Source of the DNA: Amorphochlora amoebiformis
Lineage: Eukaryota > Cercozoa > Chlorarachniophyceae
Assembly: GCA_054601695.1 (NCBI GenBank)
Contig: BAAHQB010000025.1
Location: forward strand, 1-64,000
DNA length: 64,000 nt
Reading direction: 5' to 3'
This document shows, one piece after another, positions 18,142 to 37,894 of this stretch. Positions within the stretch are counted from its first letter, which is position 1, and every line of letters starts with the position of its first letter. The notes under the pieces are model-generated. The model was not told the DNA's origin and did no database searches. It saw only the letters and a program-made list of their open reading frames with translations. The position numbers and the translations under genes are program-made.

Positions 18142-18414
18142 CATATGGGAAACTACTCGGCTTGGACGCTCGCCGGACAACTCGGACAACTCCTCCAGTC
18201 TTGATCCGATAGTACTAGACACTACAGATAACGATCCAGTGGAGCGTACGTCACTAGTATACGTAGCTGACCAAGTGCTTGCTAGCTCTGGTAGCTACTT
18301 AGCGGCTAGTCGCTAGATCGCGGTTGCAATGGATTAAATCAACCTCAACTCAGGCTTCTAGTTAACGTTTAACATTAATATTACAAACTTGAACTTCGCA
18401 TGTACTCTTCAGAC

Positions 18415-18460
<46 letters not shown>

Positions 18461-18538
18461 AAGGTAAAAATATATATATATATCTAGTATATTCTAGATA
18501 TTTTTATACTATTATATAGATACTATCATATATACATG

Positions 18539-18573
<35 letters not shown>

Positions 18574-19900
18574 CAAAAACTTCATACTGACGTAGATTAA
18601 CGAGATATATTATTATTGTATTATCCCCGTAATCCCGGTCCGAGTATATACGTATATATGACTATACCTAGATACAGGTATATAATGTGAGTGTCTAGTT
18701 TGTATTTTGCACCATGAACTCATGATAAACCAGTGAAACTGACTAGATAATATCTTGATATGTACAAATAAACTTAATTAACTAGATTAAGGCTGGCCGC
18801 TTTCTACTAGCTCCACTCTATGTCGAGACGATACTGGCAGTAGCTTCTAGAGCTTCAGTAGGCTGACATGATCCAGTGGCAACTCTACTAATGAACGACA
18901 GCCGTGCAAATATGTCTAGTATGTACGTATATATTACCTCTATAGTTAGATCTAGTAGAATATCTGTGCAGTTCCGCAAGGCTTGCTCGATGGTCTAGAT
19001 GGTCGCAATGCGGGGCGAGGAACCTACCTCAACTACCTTGGCAATTCGAGACGGAAAGACCCGAGGTCCCCAAAAAAGGAACCAGAGGGAGTGAATTTCA
19101 AAAGGGAAAAAGAAGAGATTTGCAAGCGGAAGTGAAAAGACACCAACACCCAACAGGGAGGCCAGCTACTAGAGCTACTAGAGTCTAGAGCCAAGGCTAG
19201 CTTGCAGTGAGTCTCGAGGAAGGTATTATCTGGAACCATCTGGAACCATCTGGAATCATCTGGAACCATATGGAACCATCTGGAGCCATCTGGATTCATC
19301 TGGAACCATGGAATCATGGAGCTTAGTATAATAACACTATTTCATTACAATAACAAAACCACCTTACCGTACACACCCCACCTTGGACTAGAACACATGG
19401 GTTTTTACTTGACAATGACGTGAGAATACTAACACTATCCCTTTCATAGCCTTCGAACCCGGGAAATTAATCCGCAGGGGGGGGGAAGGCGAGAAGGGGG
19501 CTGAATGGGGAGAAGGGAGATTTAGAAGGGGGAGGAGGGTTGCTTTTCAACTTGTTCGGTTTGGTTGTTAGATGTCCGAGCTGAGAGCACGTGAAGGGTC
19601 CGCTGGAAACCAAATTTTAATAGCAAACAAACTCTCATCAGGACACATTACAACAACCACAACACGCGAAATCAACTTGGTTTCTGCATGGATACATGTT
19701 TTAATCCAAAACCACCAGACGCGGAATCAACTTACTTTCTGCATGGATACATGTTTTAATCAATACATGCACATACGTATATATATATGTATGTATATGT
19801 AATCTACATATTATACTGTATGTATTATGTATCTATTATTCATGTATAATATAATGTATTATATATTTAACATATATACATATATTATATAATATATATA
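18142..19900. other. Tail-to-tail spacer rich in CTAG
   Basis: This lies between the stop of the plus-strand pyrophosphatase gene and the 3' end of the next minus-strand gene. No ORF is supported. The tetranucleotide CTAG occurs about twenty times between 18210 and 19200, often as tctaga, actagt or gctagc. A short array of 'tggaaccatc' units lies at 19230-19315. TA tracts are at 18415-18455 and 18540-18570. A G-rich patch lies at 19478-19530. Confidence 0.7.
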
Positions 19901-19907
19901 TATATAT

Positions 19908-19948
<41 letters not shown>

Positions 19949-19975
19949 TATATAAATAAAAATTTACACACACAC

Positions 19976-20012
<37 letters not shown>

Positions 20013-20014
20013 TG

Positions 20015-20068
<54 letters not shown>

Positions 20069-20070
20069 TA
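19900..20070. repeat. TA, then (CACATA)n and (CA)n tract
   Basis: TA at 19895-19945 and 20035-20065 with CACATA/CACACA between. It sits near the 3' end of the minus-strand gene. Confidence 0.9.
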
Positions 20071-20109
20071 TTTTTTTATATGGATACATGTGTGTATGGG
20101 TATTACTTA

Positions 20110-22733
<2,624 letters not shown>

Positions 22734-22734
22734 C

Positions 22735-23109
22735 TGGGGTAAAACATACCAACATACTTATCAATGTCAAACTCTTGACATAATCCACCGTCTCCCAGTA
22801 ATTTTGATATCCATTAGGTAGTCGTAATGCTATATAATATATACACATTTGCACGCTGGCGTGAATATCGGCAAGACGTCGTATATCGACATTGTAGGCT
22901 AGAGAATATGAACACGTGTGTCGTATCGACATTGCTAGCGAATATTCACACGTATATCGACATTCGTTGTGAGATTGTTGTCGTTGTTAGGAGTTTTGGT
23001 ATTAAACCTGGGTTGGTGTAAGGTTGAGATGCTGGTAAAACGATACAGCATCTCTCTCGTTTGCCGTCTGAACATATCATACACACACACACATATATAT
23101 ATATATATA

Positions 23110-23160
<51 letters not shown>
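22735..23160. other. Upstream of the minus-strand regulator, no gene resolved
   Basis: Unique AT-rich sequence with several 'cgtatcgacattg' repeats near 22875-22970. Further 5' exons may be here, but none could be phased. Confidence 0.4.
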
Positions 23161-23163
<3 letters not shown>

Positions 23164-23275
23164 ACACGTATATAGTTATGTATGGGATAAAAATTTATTT
23201 ATTTTCATCCGTAGAGATACTTGTATAAATAAATAAATGTATATACACACAAACAATATATATATATATATATTG

Positions 23276-23331
<56 letters not shown>

Positions 23332-23600
23332 ACACGTATATAGTTATGTATGGGATAAAAATTTATTTATTACATCCGTAGAGATACTTGTATAAATAAA
23401 TAAATGTGTACACACACACAAACAATGTGTATATATATATGTATATATATTGCAATATATATATATATGTATGTATATATATATATATGTATATATATAT
23501 GTATATGTATACACGTATATAGTTTTGTATGGGATAAAAATTTATTTATTACATCCGTAGAGATACTTGTATGAATAAATAAATATATATACATACACAC
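23160..23600. repeat. Tandem repeat of about 175-180 bp, three copies
   Basis: The block 'tatagttatgtatgggat'...'atccgtagagatacttg'...'aataaataaatg' occurs at about 23170-23245, 23338-23408 and 23518-23590. The copies are separated by TA/CA tracts of different length. Confidence 0.9.
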
Positions 23601-23660
23601 AAACACATACACACACACACACACAAACACACACAGACACACACATACACACACACACAT

Positions 23661-23702
<42 letters not shown>

Positions 23703-23743
23703 GATATACACACACATAATATATATATATATATATATATATA

Positions 23744-23829
<86 letters not shown>

Positions 23830-23834
23830 GATAT

Positions 23835-23873
<39 letters not shown>

Positions 23874-24034
23874 GATATAATATGTATTCTTAGAGCAAGA
23901 ATAATAATAACACGAGAGGCTGCTGGTCGAGTATATATATGTATATGTATATACATACACATCTATTGTGTTTTTTTGGTGTGTTTTTGGAATATACGTG
24001 AGAAATGCCCAGAGGAGATATTTCGAGTCGTATG

Positions 24035-24070
<36 letters not shown>

Positions 24071-24323
24071 GAATATACGCTACCACTGCCCAGAGGAGGT
24101 ATTTCGACTCGTGTGTTAGCGTGTTTGTTTGGGATATACGGTACCACTGCCCCGTTACCAGTGTGCAGAGGTGGAATTCGAATTCGACTTGTGTGTTCGT
24201 GTGTGTTTTAGGAATATACGTTACCAGTGCCCAGAGGAGGTATTTCGACTCAATCTCAGGGCTAATGCCCCTTAACACCTAAATATATGGTAATATATGT
24301 ACACACACACACACACACACACA

Positions 24324-24388
<65 letters not shown>

Positions 24389-24480
24389 GTATATATATAT
24401 ATAGCTAATGCCCCAAACCCTAATTAGCTAATGCCCCTTAACACCTAAATGTATGGTCATATATGTACACACAAACACCC
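23600..24480. repeat. CA/TA tracts and two short tandem repeat families
   Basis: (CA)n and (TA)n fill 23600-23880. Four imperfect copies of a 60-75 bp unit containing 'ggaatatacg', 'cccagaggaggtatttcga' and 'tgtgtt' lie at 23985-24260. Two copies of 'gctaatgccccttaacacc' flanked by TA/CA tracts lie at 24262-24310 and 24425-24475. Thr/His and Val/Cys ORFs here are repeat translations. Confidence 0.85.
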
Positions 24481-24497
24481 ACACACACACGTATATG

Positions 24498-24499
<2 letters not shown>

Positions 24500-24547
<48 letters not shown>

Positions 24548-24661
24548 GATACATATATAAGATATCTTGAACTTATATAAATATAATATATATATTATAT
24601 ATATATATATAATATATTATGTGAGTACCTTATGTAATCATATATAGATATACCTTATGTA

Positions 24662-24702
<41 letters not shown>

Positions 24703-24778
24703 TTATATTTATATATATAAATATAATATACATATATGTATATATATATACATTATGTGTACCTTATGTAATCATATT

Positions 24779-24839
<61 letters not shown>

Positions 24840-24840
24840 A
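24500..24840. repeat. TA tracts with repeated ACCTTATGTAATCATAT
   Basis: Three copies of 'accttatgtaatcatat' at about 24627, 24651 and 24760 are embedded in (TA)n. Confidence 0.85.
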
Positions 24841-24869
24841 TAGGTGTACGATATTCCCTTGTTTCCAGT

Positions 24870-25530
24870 AGGTGAGCAATAGTGTCAATCTCCATTATAT
24901 ATATGTGTATGTGTGTATCTAATAAACTTTCTTCACCTCATATACGTTAGTTTGACTTGTCAATCTCCGTTATATATATGTATGTGTACCTAATACACTT
25001 TCTTCATCTCATACATATACCTTAGTTGACTTGTCAACCTTCGTATATGTATGTGTGTAGCTAACACACTTCCGTCATTTCATATAGCTAAGTTGACTTG
25101 TCAACCTCCGTTATATGTATGTGTGTACCCAATACACTTCATTTCATATAGCTAAGTTGAGTTGTCAACCTCCGTTTTATGTGTGTACCCAATACACTTC
25201 ATTTCATATAGCTAAGTTGAGTTGTCAACCTCCGTTATATGTATGTGTGTACCCAATACACTTCATTTCATATAGCTAAGTTGAGTTGTCAACCTCCGTT
25301 ATATGTACGTGTGTAGCTTCATCTAATCTAGCTAAGTTGAGCTGTCAACCTCTGTTATATGTATGTATGTGTGTCGCTTCATCTGATATAGCTAGGTTGA
25401 CTTGTCAAGTTATATGTATGTGTGTCGCTTCATCTGATATAGCTAGGTTGACTTGTCAAGTCATATGTATGTGTGTCGCTTCATCTGATATAGCTAGGTT
25501 GACTTGTCAAATCCGTTACATGTATTATTC
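24870..25530. repeat. TAGCTAAGTTGACTTGTCAACCTCCG minisatellite
   Basis: About ten units of 50-75 bases built from 'agctaagttgacttgtcaac', 'ctccgttatatgtatgtgtg' and 'tacccaatacacttcatttc'. The ttgacttgtcaa core is near-palindromic. Plus-frame peptides are repeat translations. Confidence 0.9.
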
Positions 25531-25724
25531 TCAAGCTCCGTTATGCGTATCGTATGCTATGCATAATTGGATGTGTCCCATCTATTATATGGAATATTCT
25601 AGAATACTAATATAATACAATATAATATAGTATAATATAATGTAATATAATAACATAATATTATAATATAATATAATGTAATGTAAATTAACGTAATGTG
25701 ATATAATATAATGTAGTGTAATGC

Positions 25725-26300
25725 ATGTGTTTGATATACGTTTGTGAGCAAGTGTTGATGGATGTGTTTGATATACGTATGTGAGTACGTGTTGATGGAT
25801 GTGTTTGATATACGTATGTGAGCAAGTGTAGATGGATGTGTTTGATATACGTATGTGAGCAAGTGTAGATGGATGTGTTTGATATACGTATGTGAGCAAG
25901 TGTAGATGGATGTGTTTGATATACGTATGTGAGCAAGTGTTGATGGATGTGTTTGATATACGTATGTGAGCAAGTGTAGATGGATGTGTTTGATATACTT
26001 TTGTGAGCAAGTGTTGATGGATGTGTTTGATATACGTATGTGAGTACGTGTTGATGGATGTGTTTGATATACGTATGTGAGTACGTGTTGATGGGTGTGT
26101 TTGATATACGTATGTGAGCAAGTGTAGATGGATGTGTTTGATATACGTTTGTGAGCAAGTGTTGATGGATGTGTTTGATATACGTATGCGAGTACTCATC
26201 ATCAACACGTACTCACAAACTCATATCAAACACATCCATCAATACGCATGTGTTTGATATACGTTTGTGAGTTTGTGTTGATTGATATACGTTTGTAAGT
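25725..26300. repeat. 36-bp minisatellite with a terminal inverted segment
   Basis: About thirteen units of 'atgtgtttgatatacgtatg' plus 'tgagcaagtgttgatgg'. All three minus frames are open because 36 is a multiple of three. At 26190-26250 the unit appears in reverse orientation (acgtactcacaaactcatat...caaacacatcc), then reverts at 26251, making a potential hairpin. Confidence 0.93.
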
Positions 26301-26379
26301 AGGTGTTGATCCATGAACCTCCGCTTCCCGTCACGTGTCGCCGTCATAAAATCCTAATCCACACAATATACACACTCTC

Positions 26380-27156
<777 letters not shown>

Positions 27157-27261
27157 CTAAGCATGCGTGTATTGTGATATGGATTTGATTGAGTAGGAGA
27201 ATTGATGGGCAACGCATCGACAACACCCACCCTGACAAGCCCTTCGAGCTCAAGGGGCACC

Positions 27262-27375
27262 ATCCCGTTGGGGTTGCCGTTGGGGTTGGGAAGGTTAGGG
27301 TTATGGTTGGGGTTTGGGTTGAGAGGGTTAGGGTTAGGGTTGAGGTTGGGGTTTGGGTTGGGGTTGGGTTTGTCG
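27262..27375. repeat. Telomere-like GGGTTAGGGTT patch
   Basis: Imperfect plus-strand units of gggtta, gggttt and ggttgg, including two clean gggttaggg stretches near 27325-27340. It lies just downstream of the minus-strand CG-1/bZIP gene. This is an interstitial degenerate repeat, not a telomere. Confidence 0.7.
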
Positions 27376-27542
27376 AGCGAGTGGAGCCCTTCCCGTATTC
27401 TTTCCCAAAGTCTCTCCTGCGCCTATTGTCATAACATAGGGAAAGTAAATGAGAGTTATTCAAGAGTCTACCCGCGCGAAGTCACTCAAACTCGCTACTA
27501 TTTTCACACATAACGGACTCGTCCATTGCCCCAAATGCAACC

Positions 27543-31260
<3,718 letters not shown>

Positions 31261-31299
31261 AAAACCCCAAAACCTTCAGCCCTGTCCAGCTATCTATAG

Positions 31300-31975
31300 G
31301 CCTTCGAATAGGCCCGATCAAAGTTGGTATGTAGGTTAGCTTTCTTGTCTACGCGGCCGTAAGGTCTCGTTGGCGGATGCGCTGGTTGCAGTGCCTGTTC
31401 GAGATGCGCGGGCTTGGTTTGTTTTGGGTATTATCACCCAGAAACGCCCAAACCCGTCGCCGCGAGTATGATTACCGTACCTTTCGAATCGGATACCTCA
31501 CTGCCCGCCGCCATCCCCCCACCCAGACCCTCGCTCGTCCAAAATCTTCGCCGCACACCTTCGGCCCCCGCCCCCGTCATCTGACATCCGACTTCCACCC
31601 AACCCCGACACCTCACCTAAACCAAGCCTGTCAAAATCGAAAACATTGTGAAGGTCTTGTCGCTGGCCCTGCTGGGAAGGGCGGTGCCGAGGGAACCGAC
31701 CTTGAGGCGAGGAGCTGGACGTATAGCGCGTATGGGGCTCATAGGGCGTGCATGGGGAGGGTGGAAACCGCAAGTGGAGGTGCTTGAGGGGTGGAGAAGA
31801 CCGCAATGGAGATCCTGTTGCAGAAGGGTGGATGAAGGCACTGAAAGGTTTTGGGAGAAAGGCAACAACGGGGACAAAGCAAGTGGTTCTATGAAAGAGG
31901 ACAAACAAGTTTCTCCACGTGTATCGTACGGAGGCTATTGCACGTGTGGTTTTCGATGTTTCTAGTTTTTTCAGA
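31300..31975. other. GC-rich block, coding status unclear
   Basis: Both strands stay open for 100-180 codons (plus 31377-31787; minus 31498-32049). No domain is recognised. The minus frame is Ser/Pro-rich and the plus frame Arg/Pro-rich. It sits just upstream of the CG-1/bZIP start codon, so it may be 5' UTR/promoter or a 5' exon of a gene on either strand. Confidence 0.3.
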
Positions 31976-32031
31976 TCAACCCTGTGTGTGCGTATATATG
32001 TTTTTATAAATACACATATACACACGCATAA

Positions 32032-32815
<784 letters not shown>

Positions 32816-32844
32816 AAGGTTTGTTTTTGTATTTTGATTACCAG

Positions 32845-32910
32845 GTCGTGTGGTTGCTACCACTCCATAGGAAGCACTCCTGAGGCCGAGCATCATCTCG
32901 CCAATATCGT
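32845..32910 (+). CDS. Possible 5' exon of the RluA-type gene
   Basis: A plus-strand segment between a taccag acceptor and a gtaact donor reads [22 protein letters not shown]. In the bacterial relatives of the next gene, a His-Pro-x-Ala/Leu-rich helix precedes the GKMFGVL motif, so position and composition fit. The phase at its end does not match exon 34241-34350 directly, so a further small exon would be needed. Confidence 0.3.
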
Positions 32911-33064
32911 GGTAACTACAAACATATCTCAGAATCACATATCGTATATCATATATGTTAGATATATATATATATATATATATCACATATCATATGTCAT
33001 ACATGTTCATATATCATGTATCAACTTGATCATACGTCATATATACAATATCAAACAATGTATT

Positions 33065-33107
<43 letters not shown>

Positions 33108-33167
33108 AATATATTATATATATATATATACTTGTATATATACCATACATGTATATTTTATATCATG

Positions 33168-33262
<95 letters not shown>

Positions 33263-33299
33263 GTACATTCGAGTGGTTTTGCGTTGTGAGAAGTTGTGT

Positions 33300-33665
33300 A
33301 TTTTTTGTACGCTGGTATGCTTGGCTATGTTGGGTTTGTATGTTGGCTATGTTGGCTATGTATGTTGGCTATGTATGTTGGCTATGTGGCTATGTTGGGT
33401 ATGTATGTTGGTTATGTTGGGTATGTTGGTATGTGGGTATGTGGGTATGTGGGGGTATGTTGGGTATTTGTGAAACTCCAGCATTGCATGATAAGGGCTA
33501 ATCGCATCGATTTCGACTCTTCGGAACAACGTAACCATTAACGTAACCACTAACGTGACCATTCATGTAACCGCTAATATAACCAGTAATGTAAGCACTA
33601 ATGTAACCACTAACGTAACCTGAACGTGATGAGTAGCAAGCTGTAACGTAAGCAGTAAAGTATCC
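33300..33665. repeat. Two minisatellites in the same presumed intron
   Basis: TGTTGGCTATGTA units occupy 33315-33470, and AACGTAACCACT-type 12-mers occupy 33528-33640. Gly/Tyr/Val open frames are repeat translations. Confidence 0.88.
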
Positions 33666-33764
33666 AGTAGCCAAACAACTAACCAATCATTCTTCAAATA
33701 CAACTACTAACCAATCATTCTTCGAATACAAATATTATTTTCTACCCATGTAATAATACAAAAA

Positions 33765-33792
33765 CGTGTGTATGTAATATATTATATTATAT

Positions 33793-33872
<80 letters not shown>

Positions 33873-33908
33873 TTATATATTGTATATATATATATATATA
33901 TATATATG

Positions 33909-33983
<75 letters not shown>

Positions 33984-33992
33984 ATGTGTATA

Positions 33993-34031
<39 letters not shown>

Positions 34032-34162
34032 ATATATATATATATATATATTATATTTATGTTCTTTATGTAAACTGTCATACATATGTATGCAGAAATT
34101 TCTGTTTAATTTCTGTTCAGAATATAGTATTAATATATATATATATATATACATATAATATA

Positions 34163-34209
<47 letters not shown>

Positions 34210-34210
34210 A
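33765..34210. repeat. (TA)n block
   Basis: TA tract up to about 30 bases before the acceptor of exon 34241-34350, with a unique island at 34060-34130. Confidence 0.95.
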
Positions 34211-34240
34211 TGATCGAAATATAGCATTATAACATTACAG

Positions 34241-35149
34241 ACAGCGATAAGCGAGTTGATGGAGCGTTGGCGAGTCTGGAGACCGTCATTGGAAAGATGT
34301 TTGGCGTTCTCATCGCAAAAGACGCCAAGGGAAACACCCACGTGCTCAAGGTACGAATGCATTATGCATCATCACCTACGTGTTACGTACGAATACTACT
34401 CTTACGTATTACGCTATGCGAAATACGCATCACACATCACGTATTACATAATTACGTATTATCTATTACACATACAAACACAAAATCAAGGTGGTGAAAG
34501 GTATTCGTTGAGGAGAATGGCCTGGCTGCCCACATCAAATGCCGATCCCTTTATTCACCTCCCCAACCACCCCTTGCATTGCCCACTGAAACCCCGATCC
34601 CTCTATTCTATTCCCCTCCCCCAATCATGCCCACTGAAAGGCCGATCCCGCAACCCCCTTACCTGCCCACTGAAACCCCGATCCCTCTATTCTATACCCC
34701 TCCCCCAATCATGCCCACTGAAAGGCCGACCCCGCAACCCCCTTACCAAGCCCTTAAGCCCTTGCCCACAAGTTGTGCAACCCCAAGGACGATCCCTCTA
34801 CTCCCTTATGACCCTGATTCCTTACAAACCCCTTATCCACCCCTCAGGGCTTCTCAGGGCAAATCTGTGGCGTGTGGAACATTGAGGGATGGGTGCCCCC
34901 TGTGTGTGCCATAACGCACGAGTCGGACACGTACAAGGACGAAAGGGGACACATTCAAGCCCTCAACGCAAACATTTTGGACAAAAAACAAAAACTCAAA
35001 CACATTCTCGAGTATTGCCAACATTATATATGTATGTATATATATATATATATGTATACATGTATGTACATATATATATATATATATATATATAGGTATA
35101 TTATATACATATATATATATATATATGTATATATATAAATAAATATATA

Positions 35150-35184
<35 letters not shown>

Positions 35185-35251
35185 GTATATATATATATGT
35201 ATGTATATATGTATATATATATTCTCGAGTATTACAACATTGCATATACTT

Positions 35252-35290
<39 letters not shown>

Positions 35291-35293
35291 CAC

Positions 35294-35349
<56 letters not shown>

Positions 35350-35506
35350 AATATATTTACATGTACATATATATATATATATATATAGGTGTGTGTGTGT
35401 GTGTGTAAATGTACGTACATGTACATATACATAAGCATATACGTATACATATGCACATAAATTCACGTATATGTAACATATATAACATATATTACATATA
35501 TATATG

Positions 35507-35583
<77 letters not shown>

Positions 35584-35736
35584 CAAATACAACAACTATA
35601 AGTACAATACCAACATGAACAGCAGCATGAATACCAACAAACCTCCGTCCATCAATCAATCAATCAATCAATCAACACCATCAATAACAACAACATCCAT
35701 CAATCAATCCATCAATCAACACCAGTATCAACATCC

Positions 35737-35769
<33 letters not shown>

Positions 35770-37106
35770 CACCATCAATAACAACAACATCCATCAATCA
35801 ATCAATCCATCAATCAACACCGCCATCAATAACAACACGTCAATGAATCAAGCAATCAACACCACCATCAAGAACAACAACATCCATCAATCAATCAATC
35901 GATCAATGAATACCAGCATGAATAACAACAGCATCCATCAATCAATCGATCGATCAATCAACACCACCATCAATAACAACAACATCCATCAATCAATCGA
36001 TCAACAGCACCATTACTAACAACAACGAGAATGAATGAATGAAGGAATGATTGAACAGCAGCATGAATAACAACAAGGTTAAACTCCAAGTCAAAGTGTT
36101 CAGCGGACAAGTGTTTGCACCAGGAGAAGCAACTCAACCTATTGCGCTCGGAGATCGCGACCCTCAGGACTCAACAGAAAGTTTGAATGTGTACATGAGA
36201 TGATTACATTGCAGATGTTGATGTTGATGTTGATTGGATTTCTTCACTCAGGAGATGTCGCGTCGGCTGCTTGGTTTGATGCAGGAATCTGGAGTGGTGC
36301 AAAACTTTCGGGGGCAACAAGCAAACCTGCCCGAGATTTGGAATGCGGCCATGCAAGACACCTGGTAACGTGTGTTAACATTTTGAACATGTCAAATGAC
36401 GTGCAAAGCACACGTTCACTGGATAGCCCTGTACCTTTCCAAATTGCAGATTGATAGCGAGGTGTACCTGCATGAATTCAGGTCAAAATCGTCAGGATCG
36501 CACGCAAGTTCATTCTATGACCCAACCGGTTTATCACCCCGATCATCACTCCGATCATCACCCCGATCATCATCCCGATCATCATCCCGAGCATCACCCC
36601 GAGCATCGTCCCGAGCATTCCCACCATCCCGATGTTCACCCGCATCACCCCCGACATCCCCGTCATTCCCATCAATGCCGTCTTCAGAGTCGTCCCCATC
36701 AATGCCGACTTCAGAGTCGTCCCCATCAATGCCGTCTTCAGAGTCATCCCCAGCATCTCTCCCGCCATCTCTAGACACTAGTGCTCACGGAGACACTACC
36801 CGCGCTGGCAAAACGCCTCTAGCATCAAGGGTCCGAAAACCCAAGGTCCCGGGTATGCCCAGTGGATTCGGAGAGTGCTGCGCCCCTAAGCTGCTCAACC
36901 AAGCCGCCAGACTAGGCCTCAAGCCGCTTGCACTTGCGGAAATGTGGTGGGGTAAGGCGCCGCCTGGTTTAGGGCGCGAGAGCGGCGTATTTTACTCGGC
37001 ATGTCAGGATAAGTGCGAAAAATTGCTGGGATTCTGCTTATGCGGGGCTCAGGTTGGAGCTAAAGCTCAACCTATAGAACCTGGGTCCCAATCTTGGACT
37101 GGATAG
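34241..37106 (+). CDS. RluA-family N-terminal domain protein without catalytic domain
   Basis: Exons: 34241-34350, 34848-35011, a coiled-coil exon near 36078-36190, 36252-36364 and 36458-37106 (TAG). The product matches, motif by motif, the long N-terminal region I remember from a subgroup of bacterial RluA-type pseudouridine synthases: [12 protein letters not shown], then [19 protein letters not shown], a Gln/Leu/Arg coiled coil ([20 protein letters not shown]), [13 protein letters not shown], and finally [30 protein letters not shown] and [15 protein letters not shown]. An Arg/Ser/Pro low-complexity insert (about 36530-36780), coded by repeats, sits where the bacterial proteins have a short linker. 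The bacterial proteins continue into the HRLD-containing catalytic domain; here a stop follows about 20 residues after the last motif. The role is unknown, possibly RNA-related. The 5' end is incomplete. Confidence 0.75.
34545..34760 (+). repeat. Intronic tandem repeat of about 107 bp
   Basis: The string 'atccctctattctat' followed by 'cccctcccccaatcatgccc' and 'actgaaaggccga' occurs twice (about 34590 and 34680). A partial copy precedes it. It lies in the intron between exons 34241-34350 and 34848-35011. Confidence 0.85.
35030..35580. repeat. (TA)n block in an intron of the RluA-type gene
   Basis: TA with CA patches. It includes a partial copy of the upstream exon's 3' edge at 35220-35247. 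Confidence 0.93.
35645..36005 (+). repeat. (TCAA)n and ACCATCAATAACAACAACATCCA minisatellite
   Basis: Runs of tcaa tetranucleotide alternate with 'caccatcaataacaacaaca'. The 171-codon Ser-Ile-Asn-Gln ORF is a repeat translation within the intron. Confidence 0.9.
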
Positions 37107-37414
37107 GGACGGACCCAGGGACGGGCCAGAGTCAGGCTCGAGGACAGCCGTAACAGCAGTGAGGCTTGGGAAAACTGGAACACTGAGGTGTGAAAGGCCG
37201 GAAATGGGGGATCTCACAAGTAGATATCGGTCGATCGGTCGATCGATCTGAGGCCTAGGAAACTCAGACAAGCTAGATCAGAGCGCCGCAACACAACTTG
37301 GCGATCGCACTGCAGTGGCTCATGATATATATGTGAAATTCATTCGATTGAAAGGAAATTTATTAACTAGATTAAAGTCACATTATTAATACAGATTGCC
37401 ACTACATATACTAC

Positions 37415-37445
<31 letters not shown>

Positions 37446-37480
37446 CTAGATATATATATTACAGTATATATACTTGATTA

Positions 37481-37538
<58 letters not shown>

Positions 37539-37572
37539 TATATATCATAGCACATATAAACTAGATATATCT

Positions 37573-37611
<39 letters not shown>

Positions 37612-37629
37612 ATTACATATACGCTAGAT

Positions 37630-37668
<39 letters not shown>

Positions 37669-37894
37669 TAGATATACGATGATATAATATATACATATAC
37701 ATATATATATATATTGATCTAGTTGATATATATATGGCATCATGACATATTAAGCTAGTGAATAAACTTTCGGATGATACCCATGGTGTCAACAACATCA
37801 TGATTTCTAGGATTTGCAAATTATTTACGTTATAATTAAAACTAAATTAATTCACTTTGAGTTAGCGTCACTAGTGGTCATGGAAGAAACCCCA
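37107..37894. other. Tail-to-tail spacer with TA tracts and CTAG words
   Basis: Between the plus-strand RluA-type stop and the minus-strand terminal exon ending at 37895. TA tracts at 37420-37445, 37485-37533, 37575-37605 and 37636-37666 alternate with actagat and ctagata words. No ORF is supported. Confidence 0.65.

Noticed and set aside
24870-25530. Possible CRISPR or regulatory array with TTGACTTGTCAA
   Set aside because: Units vary in length and lack spacer diversity; it behaves as a minisatellite.
25585-26208. CRISPR-like regular array
   Set aside because: Adjacent units have no unique spacers, the host is eukaryotic with introns, and there are no cas genes; it is a 36-bp minisatellite.
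35504-36019. Ser-Ile-Asn-Gln ORF of 171 codons
   Set aside because: It translates the (TCAA)n minisatellite within an intron of the RluA-type gene.
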